Source: Jacaranda mimosifolia (lineage: Eukaryota > Streptophyta > Magnoliopsida > Lamiales > Bignoniaceae). Taken from it: DNA of 64,000 nt. The notes under the pieces are model-generated. The model was not told the DNA's origin. It searched no databases and worked only from the letters and a program-made list of their open reading frames with translations. Where the stretch lies: assembly GCA_018894105.1 (NCBI GenBank), contig CM032120.1, forward strand, positions 33,936,710 through 34,000,709, in the 5' to 3' direction. Below are positions 50,168 to 61,019 of this stretch, one piece after another (the stretch's first letter is position 1; every line of letters begins with the position of its first letter). The translations under genes and the position numbers were made by a program.

Positions 50168-50179
50168 CCTATAAATAGG
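50168..50179 (+). promoter_or_regulatory. TATA box of the antisense gene, element 3
   Basis: CCTATAAATAGG on the plus strand, upstream of the antisense gene, equivalent to the TATA boxes of elements 1 and 2. Confidence 0.6.
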
Positions 50180-51007
50180 TGGTGTGAAAATGTTCATTTT
50201 TACTTTTACAGAATTCCGTGAGGTCGAGTCAACTACTTTACTATGCTCCTCGTTAGCTACATTATGCTTTAGACTCCCAAACCACGTAAGTCCTTCAAAA
50301 CCCTTCGAGCGAGCTTTACTTTTTGCATCTCGATCATACCATTTTAATAATCATGTTAAAGGTATTTGGTGAGAACGATGTAAGGGGAGCAATAGTGAGG
50401 CGACTAGGTTGAATGAGATTCCAATTAGAGGAGAGGGCAACTCGATTAGCGAGTCTAATAGCTTCTCTAGTGATAGTTCAATGTCTATTAGTTCTAGTGA
50501 TGATCGAGTTGCCACCATGGGTGACGCTTGGCCGAGCCAGCCACCCGTACCCTGTGGTTGACTATTCACCCCTGACCACTATAGTGAAATCATATCGAAG
50601 GTGATCGAGGGGGATCTCGACCTTATTAGGCGGTTGTACCATATTCTTCGGGACTTCAAATTGATTGTCCCTGGGCTTGAGGATAGGATGCATCGACCTC
50701 TCATTAGTCGTATTACTGTCCTCGAAGATGCCCTTAGGTGTGGACTAGGTTTCCCATTACCCAACCAATAGTCAACCTCCTCACAAGCCTCCAAGTCTGT
50801 ATAACCTAACTTCCACCAAATTATTTCTCAACCATATACAGCTTTGTAGTCCTTATGCATGTTCACAATTAGGCCCTGACCTTTGTAAACTTTAGCAACT
50901 TATTTCATCTCCCTATGACTCGAAAGTTGGGGAGTACCAAGGAGTCGTTCTTTTGCTACCTTATGGCCCGCCCTCGTCGAAAATTCCTAGTGACTCCTTC
51001 CTTGTCA

Positions 51008-51480
51008 CACTACAACAAATTACAGTTTTAGTAACGAATAATTTTGTTACCATAACGCTAAAATTTGTTACCTAAAATATTGGTAACGAATTTTTCATTG
51101 CTTAAGTTTAGTGCCCTAAAGCCGTTGCAAAAAGTTTTAGTAACTAAATTTATGATTCGTTACGAATGCTGAACTTATGGTGACGAAATGTATCGTTACT
51201 AAAAATATGATATTAGTAACAAAAAAGTGTATTACTTACAATAGATTATTATAACGTAACGAAATCTTTAGTTACTAAAACATTGACAATTTTGTTGCAT
51301 TTTATTTTTTCGTTACCAATGCATAATATAATGATATTATTTATTTAATTAAATATAGTTATTAATTGTTTATGTAACAAAATATTTTGTTACAAATAGT
51401 TAAATAATATTTTAATTCAAAAATATGCATTTCGTTATTAATTGAATAGATAACTAAAAATTTCGTTATGAAAGAGTGTA
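51008..51480. repeat. Left subterminal repeat region of the CACTA element
   Basis: Many copies of GTAACGAA, GTTACC and CGTTAC in both orientations, some forming hairpins such as TTGTTACC ... GGTAACGAA near 51070-51092. These are the kind of sites a CACTA transposase would bind. Confidence 0.8.
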
Positions 51481-51631
51481 AAAATTTTGTTATATTTAGC
51501 ACTGGGCCTGACCGCAGCACATGCATGCGCCTGACCCACCTGCCCAACCCGCGGGACCCATGACGCGCTCGCCCGACTTCCCCGACCCATGGCCCTGCCC
51601 GCTGTGCCCGTTGGAAGTGGAAATTCAAAAT

Positions 51632-51712
51632 CTACTGGAATGGAGACTCGAACCCGCACCTACCATGCCTGTAACAAGAACCTTACCAACTTGACTGTAG
51701 CTAACACTTGTT
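51632..51712 (-). other. tRNA-like segment, possible SINE head
   Basis: On the minus strand AAGTTGGTAAGG resembles an A box and GGGTTCGAGTCTCC a B box, about 40 bases apart, as in RNA polymerase III promoters of tRNAs. There is no proper acceptor stem or anticodon arm, so it is not a working tRNA. It adjoins a GC-rich stretch (51500-51610). Confidence 0.4.
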
Positions 51713-52749
51713 GATGTGGGTATGTGCATAGATACTTATACTTATTAAGCTTGGTTTGGCTCGTCTAACTGACGAGTTCGAACTGCTCGCGAATCATCTC
51801 ATCTCATTTATACTCCTAATTCTTAATGTAAATAAAATAAAATAATAAAAAATATTAGTCGAAAGAATAACAGGTGTGAATTTTTTTACACTATTAAAAA
51901 CAAGTTTTGAAAATCAATGATATGACATAATTAGTTTATTAGAATATTTTAAATAATATTATTATTTTTAAAAATAAAATAGTAATTGTCATTTGAATAA
52001 ATAAAATAAGAGTGTCAAACAGTGAACTAAAAGAAATAAATAGAAAGTGTGGCATAATTATATAATATAGCTGCATGAAGCAAAGAAAATTTATTACATA
52101 TATGTATATATAAATTGTTAGGTAAATGAGTAATATTTTTGCATTGTGAGTATTGGGTAAAGAAAATACTATAATAATTCATTTCATTAATCAAAATATG
52201 TAATATTAACAAACAAGTAAAAATATAGACTAAGTAGGTGTTTGGCTAAGTTTTCAATGACAAGATATTATAAAAATATCAAATTTTATCTTTTAAAATA
52301 AGCCTTGCAATGTATGAATAAAATAAAAACTTAAAATTCATATGGTCTAGATTATTATAGGAGTGTGTTCAAATTTTAAAAATAAGTAAATACCTTTTTA
52401 CATTTTGTAGAATAGCTTATAATATAAAACACTTTATTTTAAAAATTTATAAAAAAAATATTTATAAAAAATAATTGGCATTACATATATATATATATAT
52501 TAAAAAATTATGAACAAAATCTTTTAAAGTAAAAAACAAAGGGCAATCTAATAAGCAAAAGAAATAATATTATTAATTGCGACAGTGTAGAAAAACCAGC
52601 GTGAAGTTATTCATTCAGTGGCGGTTACACTAACTGCCGCCATTTATTATGAATTCCACGGCGGGTTGGATAAATTGCCGCTTAACCACTGTCAAATTAA
52701 TATTTTACTGCGATTGAGACAAACCGTCGCACAATATATACTGCAATTA

Positions 52750-53275
52750 ACCTATTTTTTATGGTGTATATATATACACACTATATATGTATATAAGTAT
52801 GAATACAAAATTATATTATATATATTTTTATAAATATTAAATATTATTTAATTCGAAATGAATAAATAAAACAATAGATAAAAATAAAAGTAATTTAAAT
52901 TTTATTGATAAATTTATATATATGTATATTATATATATGTGAATAAGCATAAATAGAAAAAATAAGTATACATGTATGAATAATTAGAAAGAAAAAAGAT
53001 AAAAATAAAAATTATTTAAAATTTTATAGATAAATTTATATATATATATAAATCTGTATAAAATAAGAATATATGAAATAATGAGAAATGAGAAATAATA
53101 ATAAATTTATATATATATGTATTAAAATTATGTTAAATGGGCAACAAATGTGGAGGGGAGGCGGTGTGCGTGGTTTTATAAAACATAAGGAAGTTATTTT
53201 GTATATATTTTTTTCATAGGGGTGTTTGATGCTTATTTCACAAATCACAGGGGGGTAAATTGCAACTAGTCCAAT
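52750..53275. repeat. Second copy of the long-TIR repeat family (truncated)
   Basis: Matches the right part of 12241-13820 and most of 56165-56945: 'aataatgagaaatgagaaataat', 'ttaaatgggcaacaaatg', 'ggtgtgcgtggtttta' and an end near 'cacaggggggtaaatt'. It lacks the left inverted end. Confidence 0.65.
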
Positions 53276-53744
53276 AAAATTGTTACCATCTCAATGGAGC
53301 CTTTACTTTTCTTTTTCTTGCTAACGTAATGTTTGCTTATATTGGAAAATTTACATTTTTGGTCCCATTGGATAGGGGGTATGCACTTTTGGTACTTAGG
53401 TTGACACTTATAGGACCAAAATTCTAAAATTTTTAACACATTTAGGATAGCACCTCAACTTCCGTTAGTGTTCGGGCAAAACCGTTAAATTAAAATAAGT
53501 TAATTACCCAACAGCTCAAAAAATTTAATTTATTTATAAAAATTCCACAAAATTTGAAATGCCCAATCAACTTTCATTAAAAAAAATTAAAATAATAATA
53601 ATTGTTTTAAAAATATATAACAAAATCCTCCTAGAAAAATTAAAAATTTTATATATCAATATAAATATCATATAAATATATATAATATCAATATAAATAT
53701 ATATAGAATATATATCATATAAATATATACATAAATATATATAT

Positions 53745-53900
53745 ATGACCCAACCCCTCACCACCGGCCATGGCCAGCAGCCAGCGGCCAGATCTGGCCA
53801 CTGGCCACAGCCAACGGTCGGCCATGGTAGGCCGCTAGGCTGGTGGGTGGGGGCCTGGTTGGAAGGGGCATGGATGGATAGGGGGGAGGGGGGAGAAGGA
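53745..53900. other. GC-rich island inside the CACTA element
   Basis: A block of 'ggccagcagccagcggcc'-type words ending in 'ggtgggtggggg', in otherwise very AT-rich DNA. It resembles 12627-12800 in composition and in its G-rich end. No protein similarity is recognised. Confidence 0.4.
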
Positions 53901-54117
53901 GGAAAAAGAATATATATATGTATGTATATATACATTTTTACATATTATAATTAAAAATATTTATTTATTTAAAATCATTAAAATTATATTGTTAGGATAA
54001 AATTTTAGATTTTATTTTTATTTAAATTATTTATTTTGATTAAAACTCTAGATCTCACGCATTTTGACTTATTTATTTTTTATTAATTAATAAATTTAAT
54101 AAAATTAGTTTAAATTA

Positions 54118-54365
54118 GGGCTTGTTTATTTATGAATTTGAGTCTTTTACCAAAATATTTTAGCAAAATGATTTTTCAGAAGTGGGCTTGGGGAATATTA
54201 TAGTTGTTTGTTTGTATTTTGGGTTGTAGATAGAAAATAAATTGAGAATTTTTTATTTATTTATTCGTGTTTTAGGAGGGAACAAGATATCATATTAATA
54301 ACTTTTTTATTGGATTGGTAGGGTGAAATTGACATTTTGAAACTACTATTGTTTGTATGATATTT
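54118..54365. mobile_element. Truncated reversed copy of the 971-1405 MITE
   Basis: Starts GGGCTTGTTTATTT and shares with the inverse of 971-1405 the blocks CCAAAATATTTT, 'gttgt(c/t)tgtttgtattttggg', 'ggacaagat-like' and 'aataacttttttattgg'. The opposite end is not recognisable. Confidence 0.55.
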
Positions 54366-55249
54366 TTAGATCTTATTTTTATTTTTAAATTATTTATTTT
54401 AGTTAAAAAATATTTTTTATATTTAATAAATATATTCAACTTAATCTAATTAAATTATTTTAGATATGATTGTTTTTTAATAATATTGAGATGTAATTTA
54501 AAAACAAAATTATATTTAATTAAGAGATGGATTTGATTTTTATTCTTATTTTATAATTAATAAATATGTTTAATTAAATTTGATTAAATTACTTTAGATA
54601 TGTTGATGATTTTAATTTTTTATTTTTTTAATTCAACTTCAATTAAAAGATTATTAAATATTTTTAAAAAATATTAATAAAATTATTTAAATTTATTCTG
54701 AGTAATTTAAATAATATTGAAGTTAAACCCTCTATGTTAAAGTTATAAATAAGTTAAGGGGTATTTTTGTCTAAAAAATAATCAAAGTAGCTTTTGAAGG
54801 ATATTTTTGAATTTTAATATAAATTTTCAACGATATCTACAAATTTGTTAAGGATGCGAATAGTTCTTCAAATATTTAATTAAATATATGGGGATAAAAA
54901 CATAATTTTATTAAACGTATAACTATATTACTAAATTTATATTACAATGTCATGAGTATTTCAAAATAATTTTAAAATTTCCAACCATATTAAAGTTATA
55001 CAAGTTGAGCAATTTCAAAACAATTTGCGTTAATTAAGTGTAGAAATTTTTTCACTAAATGTATGTTCAAATTGTCCACATCAATATATTATTAGTACAA
55101 AATATTTTAATTTTTAAAATGAAATTAATTACACATAAAGACTAAAGTTTTTAGAATTTATAAATAATTTTTCTAAAATCTTTTTGTTCAAAAACAATGT
55201 TCTAATAAATAATAACAAAAAATAGAATTAAGTTTTTAACCCCCATAAT

Positions 55250-56100
55250 ACATCATAATTCATCTTATAATATAAGATAAAATAAATAATTTTTGTATAT
55301 ACTATTTATACACAAAATGGAGGGAGGAGCAAAATTTTGGAGGGAATAAAAAAATAATAGGGGAATTCATTTTTGGAGGGAAACTTGTTTTTTGAAGGAA
55401 ATAAAATACATAGACCAACTAATTCTTAAAAACAACTTGTTCAGATCCATAAAAGTTAATAATTATTAAATTTAATAATATACTTTAAGTTAATACTTTT
55501 TTACACTATATTAGACCACGAAAGTTATCTTCATTTTAGCAATTTATTACATACACACAATTAACATGTAGATATCAATAAGTTATAAAAATCTTTAACT
55601 AGCCAATACAATGATTAAAAAATGAAATGTAACATTAATAGGCCTAACTTCAGGGATTGTTTGCTTTTCATTAAGTGTTATGGTAAACTAAATTTCTTTC
55701 TTTTCTTTTGCTATTCAAGTATGTAACCTTTAACTATTTATTTTAAGGAGCTTTTAGAATTTTTCTAAAAGAATATTGTAATAAATTATAATAAAAAATT
55801 AAATTCTTAAGCACCAAAATTTATAAGTCCAAATTATATGTTATTTAACTATTTTAACTATAATAGAAAGTCATTTAATAATTTAAAAAATTATATGTCA
55901 ATTCATCATATAATCTAAGATAAAAGAAATTAAGTCTGCTATAAATTATTTATACAAAAAAAATGGAGGATCTAAAATTTAGAGGAATTGAAAAAATGAA
56001 GAGAATTCATTATTATTAGTGGGAATCAAAATTTTGGAAGAAATCAAATTAAATTATTATGTCAAACTAATAATAAACACAATTGTTAACATTTTTTATG
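55250..56100. repeat. Direct repeat, spacing about 665 bp, in the CACTA element
   Basis: Segments near 55250-55420 and 55915-56075 share 'cataattcatcttataatataagataaa'-like words (each under 20 identical in a row), 'tatttatac', 'aatggagg' and 'gaattcatt', followed by 'ttttgga(g/a)g'. Confidence 0.5.
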
Positions 56101-56164
56101 GCCCAAATTTTGGAGAGAATACAAAGTTGGAGGGAAACAAAATTGCATTGCCATCCAAATTCAT

Positions 56165-56945
56165 TAAATAAATTTATACATATGTATAAAATAAGAATAT
56201 ATGAAATAATGAGAAATGAGACATGAGAAATAATGATAAATTTATATATATGTATAAAATGAGAAATATATGATGAATCTTCTTTAAATTTTATTGAAAT
56301 TTATATATCTGTATATATATATATATCTATATATCTATATAAGTATGAATAAAAAAAATATATTATATATATATATTTCTATAAATATTAAATATTATTT
56401 AATTTGGAATGAATAAATAGAAAAAAATAGCTAAAATAAAAGTAATTTAAATTTTATTTATGAATTTATATATATGGTTATTATATATATGTGAATAAGT
56501 ATAAATAGAAAAAATAAGTATATATGTATGAATAATTAGAAAGAAAAAGGATAAAAATAAAAATTATTTAAAATTATATAGATAAATATATATATATATC
56601 TAAAAAATGAGAATATATGAAATAATGAGAAATGAGAAATAATGATAAATTTATATATATGTATAAAATGATAAATATATGAAATAATGGAAGAAGAGAA
56701 AATTGAGAATAAAAAGAAAAGAAAAGAAGAAAAAAAAAGAAAAATAATAAAATATGAGAATAAAAAGTTATTTAAATTGAATTGTAAATATGTGAAATGA
56801 TTAAGTGTAAATTGGTCTTTTTATATTAAAATTATATTAAATGGGCAACAAATATTGAGGGGGAGACGGTGTGCGTGGTTTTATAAATCATAAAGAAGTT
56901 ATTTTGTGTGTGTGTGTGTGTGTGTATATTCACAGTAGGGTTTGA
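56165..56945. repeat. Third copy of the long-TIR repeat family
   Basis: Shares with 13300-13720 the blocks 'gaaataatggaagaagag', 'aaataaaaagaaaagag', 'ttatttgaattgaatt' and 'attatattaaatgggca', and with 52750-53275 the block 'ggtgtgcgtggttttata'. It contains a GT microsatellite at about 56904-56924. Confidence 0.65.
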
Positions 56946-57186
56946 AATTAAAACAAATGTTTGAAATAATTATTTTAAATCAAATTGGCAGGTTGGATTT
57001 GGTGGATTTGAGTTGGCGAGTTGACCAAATAAAAATCAGGTCGACCCTAATACAATTCAGGTTGGGTTAGTGTTGAGCATTTTCAAGTTGTCATCAGGTT
57101 GGGTTGGGATAAGGCTGAGGAAATTTATATTATACCCCTACTTCAACCCAACCCGAACTCACATGACCCACCCAAATTGCCACCCC

Positions 57187-57960
57187 TATAATGACACCAA
57201 TTCATTATAAAATTAGTGAAGCCCAATTAATCAACTATGCAATTTGGTGTCAAACCCAGTCTTTACCAAATGACATTAATTTACTAAAAAATTGGTGAAC
57301 TCATATTAAAAAAAGAAAAGTTGTAAAAGCACAATTAATCAATTCTTTAAGTTAATGTCAGATCCAATTCATTTTGAGATCCAATTTACTAATTCACTAA
57401 TTTACTAAGAGAATTATTAAAGCTCAATTAATGAAAAGAAAGTTGGTAAAGCCTAATTAACGAAATCTTCAAATTAGTATGAAGCCCAATTTTCCAATTC
57501 ACTAAAATATTAGTTAAGCCCAATTAGTTAAAAAAATAAAATAAAATAAGCTGGTCAACTCAAAGTAATCAGTTATTTGAACTAATGTGAAGCCCAATTA
57601 ATAAAAAATAAGCTCAGTTTCTTGAAGAAAGCTTGATTCATCATTTACCTCACTTCAAATTTGTTCAAGATCAACTCTTAAAATGAAGCCTAATTCACCA
57701 CTTAATTTACTATAAATTTGGTTAAATCTATTTTGTAAATGAAAACTCTCAATTCATTGAATAATTCACAAAAAAGTTGTAATGCCTAATATTTTAAAGA
57801 AATTAGCCCAACTAATGGATTATTCACTTCAAATTTCTTCAAGCTCATTCTTTAAAATAAAATTCGATTCAGTAATAATTCACTAAAAAATTGATTAAGC
57901 CCAATTAACAAATTTTTTATATTATTGTGAAGTCCATTTTTCGAACAAAAGCCCAACCCA
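57187..57960. repeat. Degenerate tandem repeats with AAGCCCAATTAAT motif
   Basis: Six or more diverged units of about 110-150 bp, each containing 'aattcactaaaaaattggt' and 'aagcccaattaat'-like words. It follows a 'gggttgggttggg ... caacccaaccc' inverted segment at 57050-57165. Confidence 0.55.
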
Positions 57961-57999
57961 CAAGTAGTAGTAAAAGTTTAATTTAATATTCATTTATAA

Positions 58000-58399
58000 T
58001 TAGTAACAAAAATCATTGTTAGCATATGTGTACAATTGATATTTGGAGGGAAGTTACTTAATGTTTAGTAACTAAAAACTTTGTTATAATATATTTTATT
58101 TGTAACAAATATTTTGTTGTTACAAAAGGTACCAAATTTGTTACAAATATATCTTCTTATATGACGAAAAATGTTATATGTAACAAAATAACATTTTCCG
58201 TAACGAATTATTATTTAGTTAATATAAAAAATTTAAGGTAACGAATTTGAGTTAAAGGTAACAAAACTTTTACTTTGTTACTCAAAAAAATATTATTTGT
58301 AACAAAAAATCAATTTTGTTACAATAAATATAACATATGTAACGAATTTTACCTTTGTTACCAAAATTTTTGTTATGTGAAGTGAAATTTGTTGTAGTG
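58000..58399. repeat. Right subterminal repeat region of the CACTA element
   Basis: Clustered GTAACAAA, GTAACGAA and GTTAC motifs, matching those at the left end. Confidence 0.8.
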
Positions 58400-60599
58400 T
58401 CATTCGACCAGAATTGGAAAACTGCTATTTCTTTGTTTGATCATCGGGCAGGGTTGGGTTTAACATACCTGGGAGGTGGATGAGGGGTAATATCGACATG
58501 CTTGCAAATGAAATCCCGACCCTACTTAACTCATTTATCAAGGATTTGGTTAAGTTTGGATAAATAGAGGCTTCGAGTTATGTCGAGGAGATAAATTTGG
58601 TACTGGCTGATTTATCGCCTACCCAGATAAACTTGTCTGCTGATGCTCGACTAGGTAGATGTCTTCAGTAATCTTTCAATAATTTTATCTCAACTTTCTA
58701 GTTGATGCTGATGCATCTTATTCATGTTGTTGGGCAGATCAAGATAAAATCATGAATCAGAAACGAGCACAAGCTTTGGCGTGCGCACACAGAAGAATTA
58801 AGAGCACCTTCAGAGTGCAGTTGCTCATCGAGAGGCTGCATCTCAGGCTTCCCCACAGCCCTAAGCTGCATTGCCTGCTCTTGCAGCTCTTTCAACCCGA
58901 CTAGCAGCTCTCTCGACCCAACCAACTTCTAGGGCGACTGTCAGTCCCTCTGCTCAAGAAAAAAGGCCTGCGGTCGAGCAGGAAGAACCTACTCAAAAGA
59001 AGATGGTGACAACAAGGGCAAAGATAAAGCCGGAGCAACCAGCGCACAAACCGATTACGATCTCTTTGGGCGCCGGGCGGATGACGAACTATTTTAGTTT
59101 GTGGACTTGCCCTCACCGCGGTATGGTATTGACATGGTCGTGCATAGTTTGATGTCCATGCTAACCACAAGGTCGACCAGCGCAATACCCTTAAAAGTAA
59201 TGATCGCTAGATTGTTCACGTCCGACCAGTAGAAGATGATATATTTAAGTCAAGGATGGGTGCTAAAAGTTATGGCATACCATTCCAACATAGTAAGTGT
59301 CTACTCGAGTGTTGGTCATTTATTAAATGCTTTGTTGTTTTTATTATCTCAACTAAATTTGTTTGTGTTGCAGGTTAGCCAGCTTGGCTACCATTTGTAT
59401 TAGAGGTCGGAGCTGGCTCTCGACGACCGCGATCGGCTCTAGCATGAGCATAGTTAGGTGGAGGTGAGCAAAGCTAAGCTCGAGTCTGCATAGTCAAGGA
59501 TCGAGCAGCTAAACAAAGAGCTGCAGGATATAAATACGTAGCTCGAGGCAAAAGACAAGCAATTATTGACTACAGTGGATGAGAGAAGCTTGGTGGAAGA
59601 GCTATTGAAGAAGGCCAGAGTGGAGGTACAGGCCCACTATGTTGCTGGTCGAGCCTATGGTTATAACAGTGCCCTAAATTTTGCTTAGGGTGAGTTCTCC
59701 ATGACACTGGCCATCATTCGATGAGAGGCAGTGCAACAATTTATGTTATGCTCAGCGTTCTAGGATGCTAGTGTCGTCTTCTCTATCAATGATGCGAAGG
59801 ACGCTTTTGACAAGGTCATTAAGTAACTGGAATATATGGGCTATCAGATTCATCCTAAGGACAGGGAGCATCTAAACCCGATGTACAATGAACAACTCTA
59901 GATATATCCCAATCTTGATGAGAATGCTCATGTGGAGAGGCTTGCTGCTGTACCTGTGATCGGGGTTGCTGTGATTATGAGATGAGGCTCGCCTTAATGA
60001 CCAGCGAGTTTTCCTTTACAAATGACTTTGCGTTCAACATCATGGACATCAAGGTCAACGCAGCTAATTTTTTTCCACCCGTTGGGCACACTTTTCGCAT
60101 TGATGAGGAGGGGCACTTTCGGCTAACTCCTACAAACTAGCTAATGTTGCTGTTGTGCCCGGGAAAAAAGTTGAGAGTCTTGCTGTGGTTGTTGTTGTGC
60201 CCTCAAGTGATGAGCTCAATCAGGCGATCAATGAAGGCATGCGAACTGCACGAGACAAAGGGGTCGGATCGAGCTAAGTTTTTAGGTTGTTACTTTTTGG
60301 TCACCCTGCGAGGTGCTTATTGTTAATATTTCTTTTGAAGTTTGTAATCGAATTTGTGTGAATTTTAATGAATGGAATTTTCTGTTCATCGTTGTGTATT
60401 GGGTTTTGCTTTCCTTTTAACATTTTCATTTTTTGCAGATGCTAATTGCTAATAAACGACAACATAAACAATTCATTCTCAGATAAGAAATCATATAATG
60501 TAATCCCTTAATGAAGGAGTTAAACAAGTTCATGGTCGATTTAGAAATCAATTAGCGCAAGAATAATGAAATTGATCTAAAACATTCATATCAAGTTAA

Positions 60600-60900
60600 C
60601 CCATTTTAAAATAGGCATTGCGATAGTCTGTCGTCGACTTTGGGGTCGATTTTGATTGTATTCTTCAACTACGAGGTCGTGTTCTTAGTTGGGTGCTTTC
60701 ACCAGTTTAGGCTTGAAGCCATAATTTGTTGTTAAAAATAATTTAAGGTCGACTGTGGAGTCGATGTTAAGCGATGAACTTGTTTATTGACTTGGGCTAA
60801 AAAGCCTTAGCGTTTCCTGGCGATTTGAAACCGTGTTGTGGCTGACTACGGGGTCGGCATAAATAATCAAATCATTTGTTGACTTGGGTTAGAAAGCTTT
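60600..60900 (-). repeat. Degenerate tandem repeats of Tat element 3 at the convergent junction
   Basis: Three diverged units share TCGACTNNGGGGTCGA-type cores (near 60634, 60747 and 60844), followed by TTGACTTGGG and AAAGC(C/T)TT. The inverse of the element 1 unit has the same order: CGACTACGGGGTCGAC, then CTTGACTTGA, then AAGCCTTTCG. It lies between the end of the antisense gene (about 60290) and the end of pol (about 61020). Confidence 0.6.
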
Positions 60901-61019
60901 GATTTTGATGGAGTGAGCAGGTAGTTATAGAAATATAAGTGGTTTTTATTGATATGAAATGATACTTTAGTGTAGTCAAGGAGAGACTTTAAGTCTCTTT
61001 ATACATAATTTTTTTCAAG

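Larger units (their letters stand above)
51008..58399. mobile_element. CACTA (En/Spm-type) transposon, non-autonomous
   Basis: Terminal inverted repeats CACTACAACAAATT at 51008-51021 and its inverse at 58386-58399. A perfect 3-bp target duplication TCA lies at 51005-51007 and 58400-58402. Removing 51008-58402 reconnects the interrupted antisense exon of Tat element 3, which confirms the borders. Both ends carry clustered GTAACGAA/GTTAC motifs. No transposase or other long coding region is seen in 7392 bp; the interior is a mosaic of smaller repeats. Confidence 0.93.
50380..60290 (+). pseudogene. Antisense gene of Tat element 3, split by a CACTA insertion
   Basis: Homologous to the antisense genes of elements 1, 2 and 4, here on the plus strand. 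Exon 1 is in two parts, 50380-51007 and 58403-58660: a Ser-rich start, VCIT, FHLPMTRKLGS and ARPRRKFLVTPS precede the insertion, and FDQNWKTAISLF continues after it. Exon 2 starts at 58738 after an acceptor and begins DQDKIMNQKRAQALACAHRR. Exon 3 starts at 59374 with VSQLGYHLY and RSELALDDRDRL and is coiled-coil-like (LEAKDKQLLTTVDE). Several frameshifts and stops are present in addition to the 7.4-kb insertion. Confidence 0.78.

Noticed and set aside
51632..51712. Functional tRNA gene on the minus strand
   Set aside because: The A- and B-box-like words are present but no acceptor stem, D-stem or anticodon arm folds properly.
53567..53935. 122-codon minus-strand open frame
   Set aside because: It is mostly Ile/Tyr from TA repeats joined to the GC-rich island; composition explains it.
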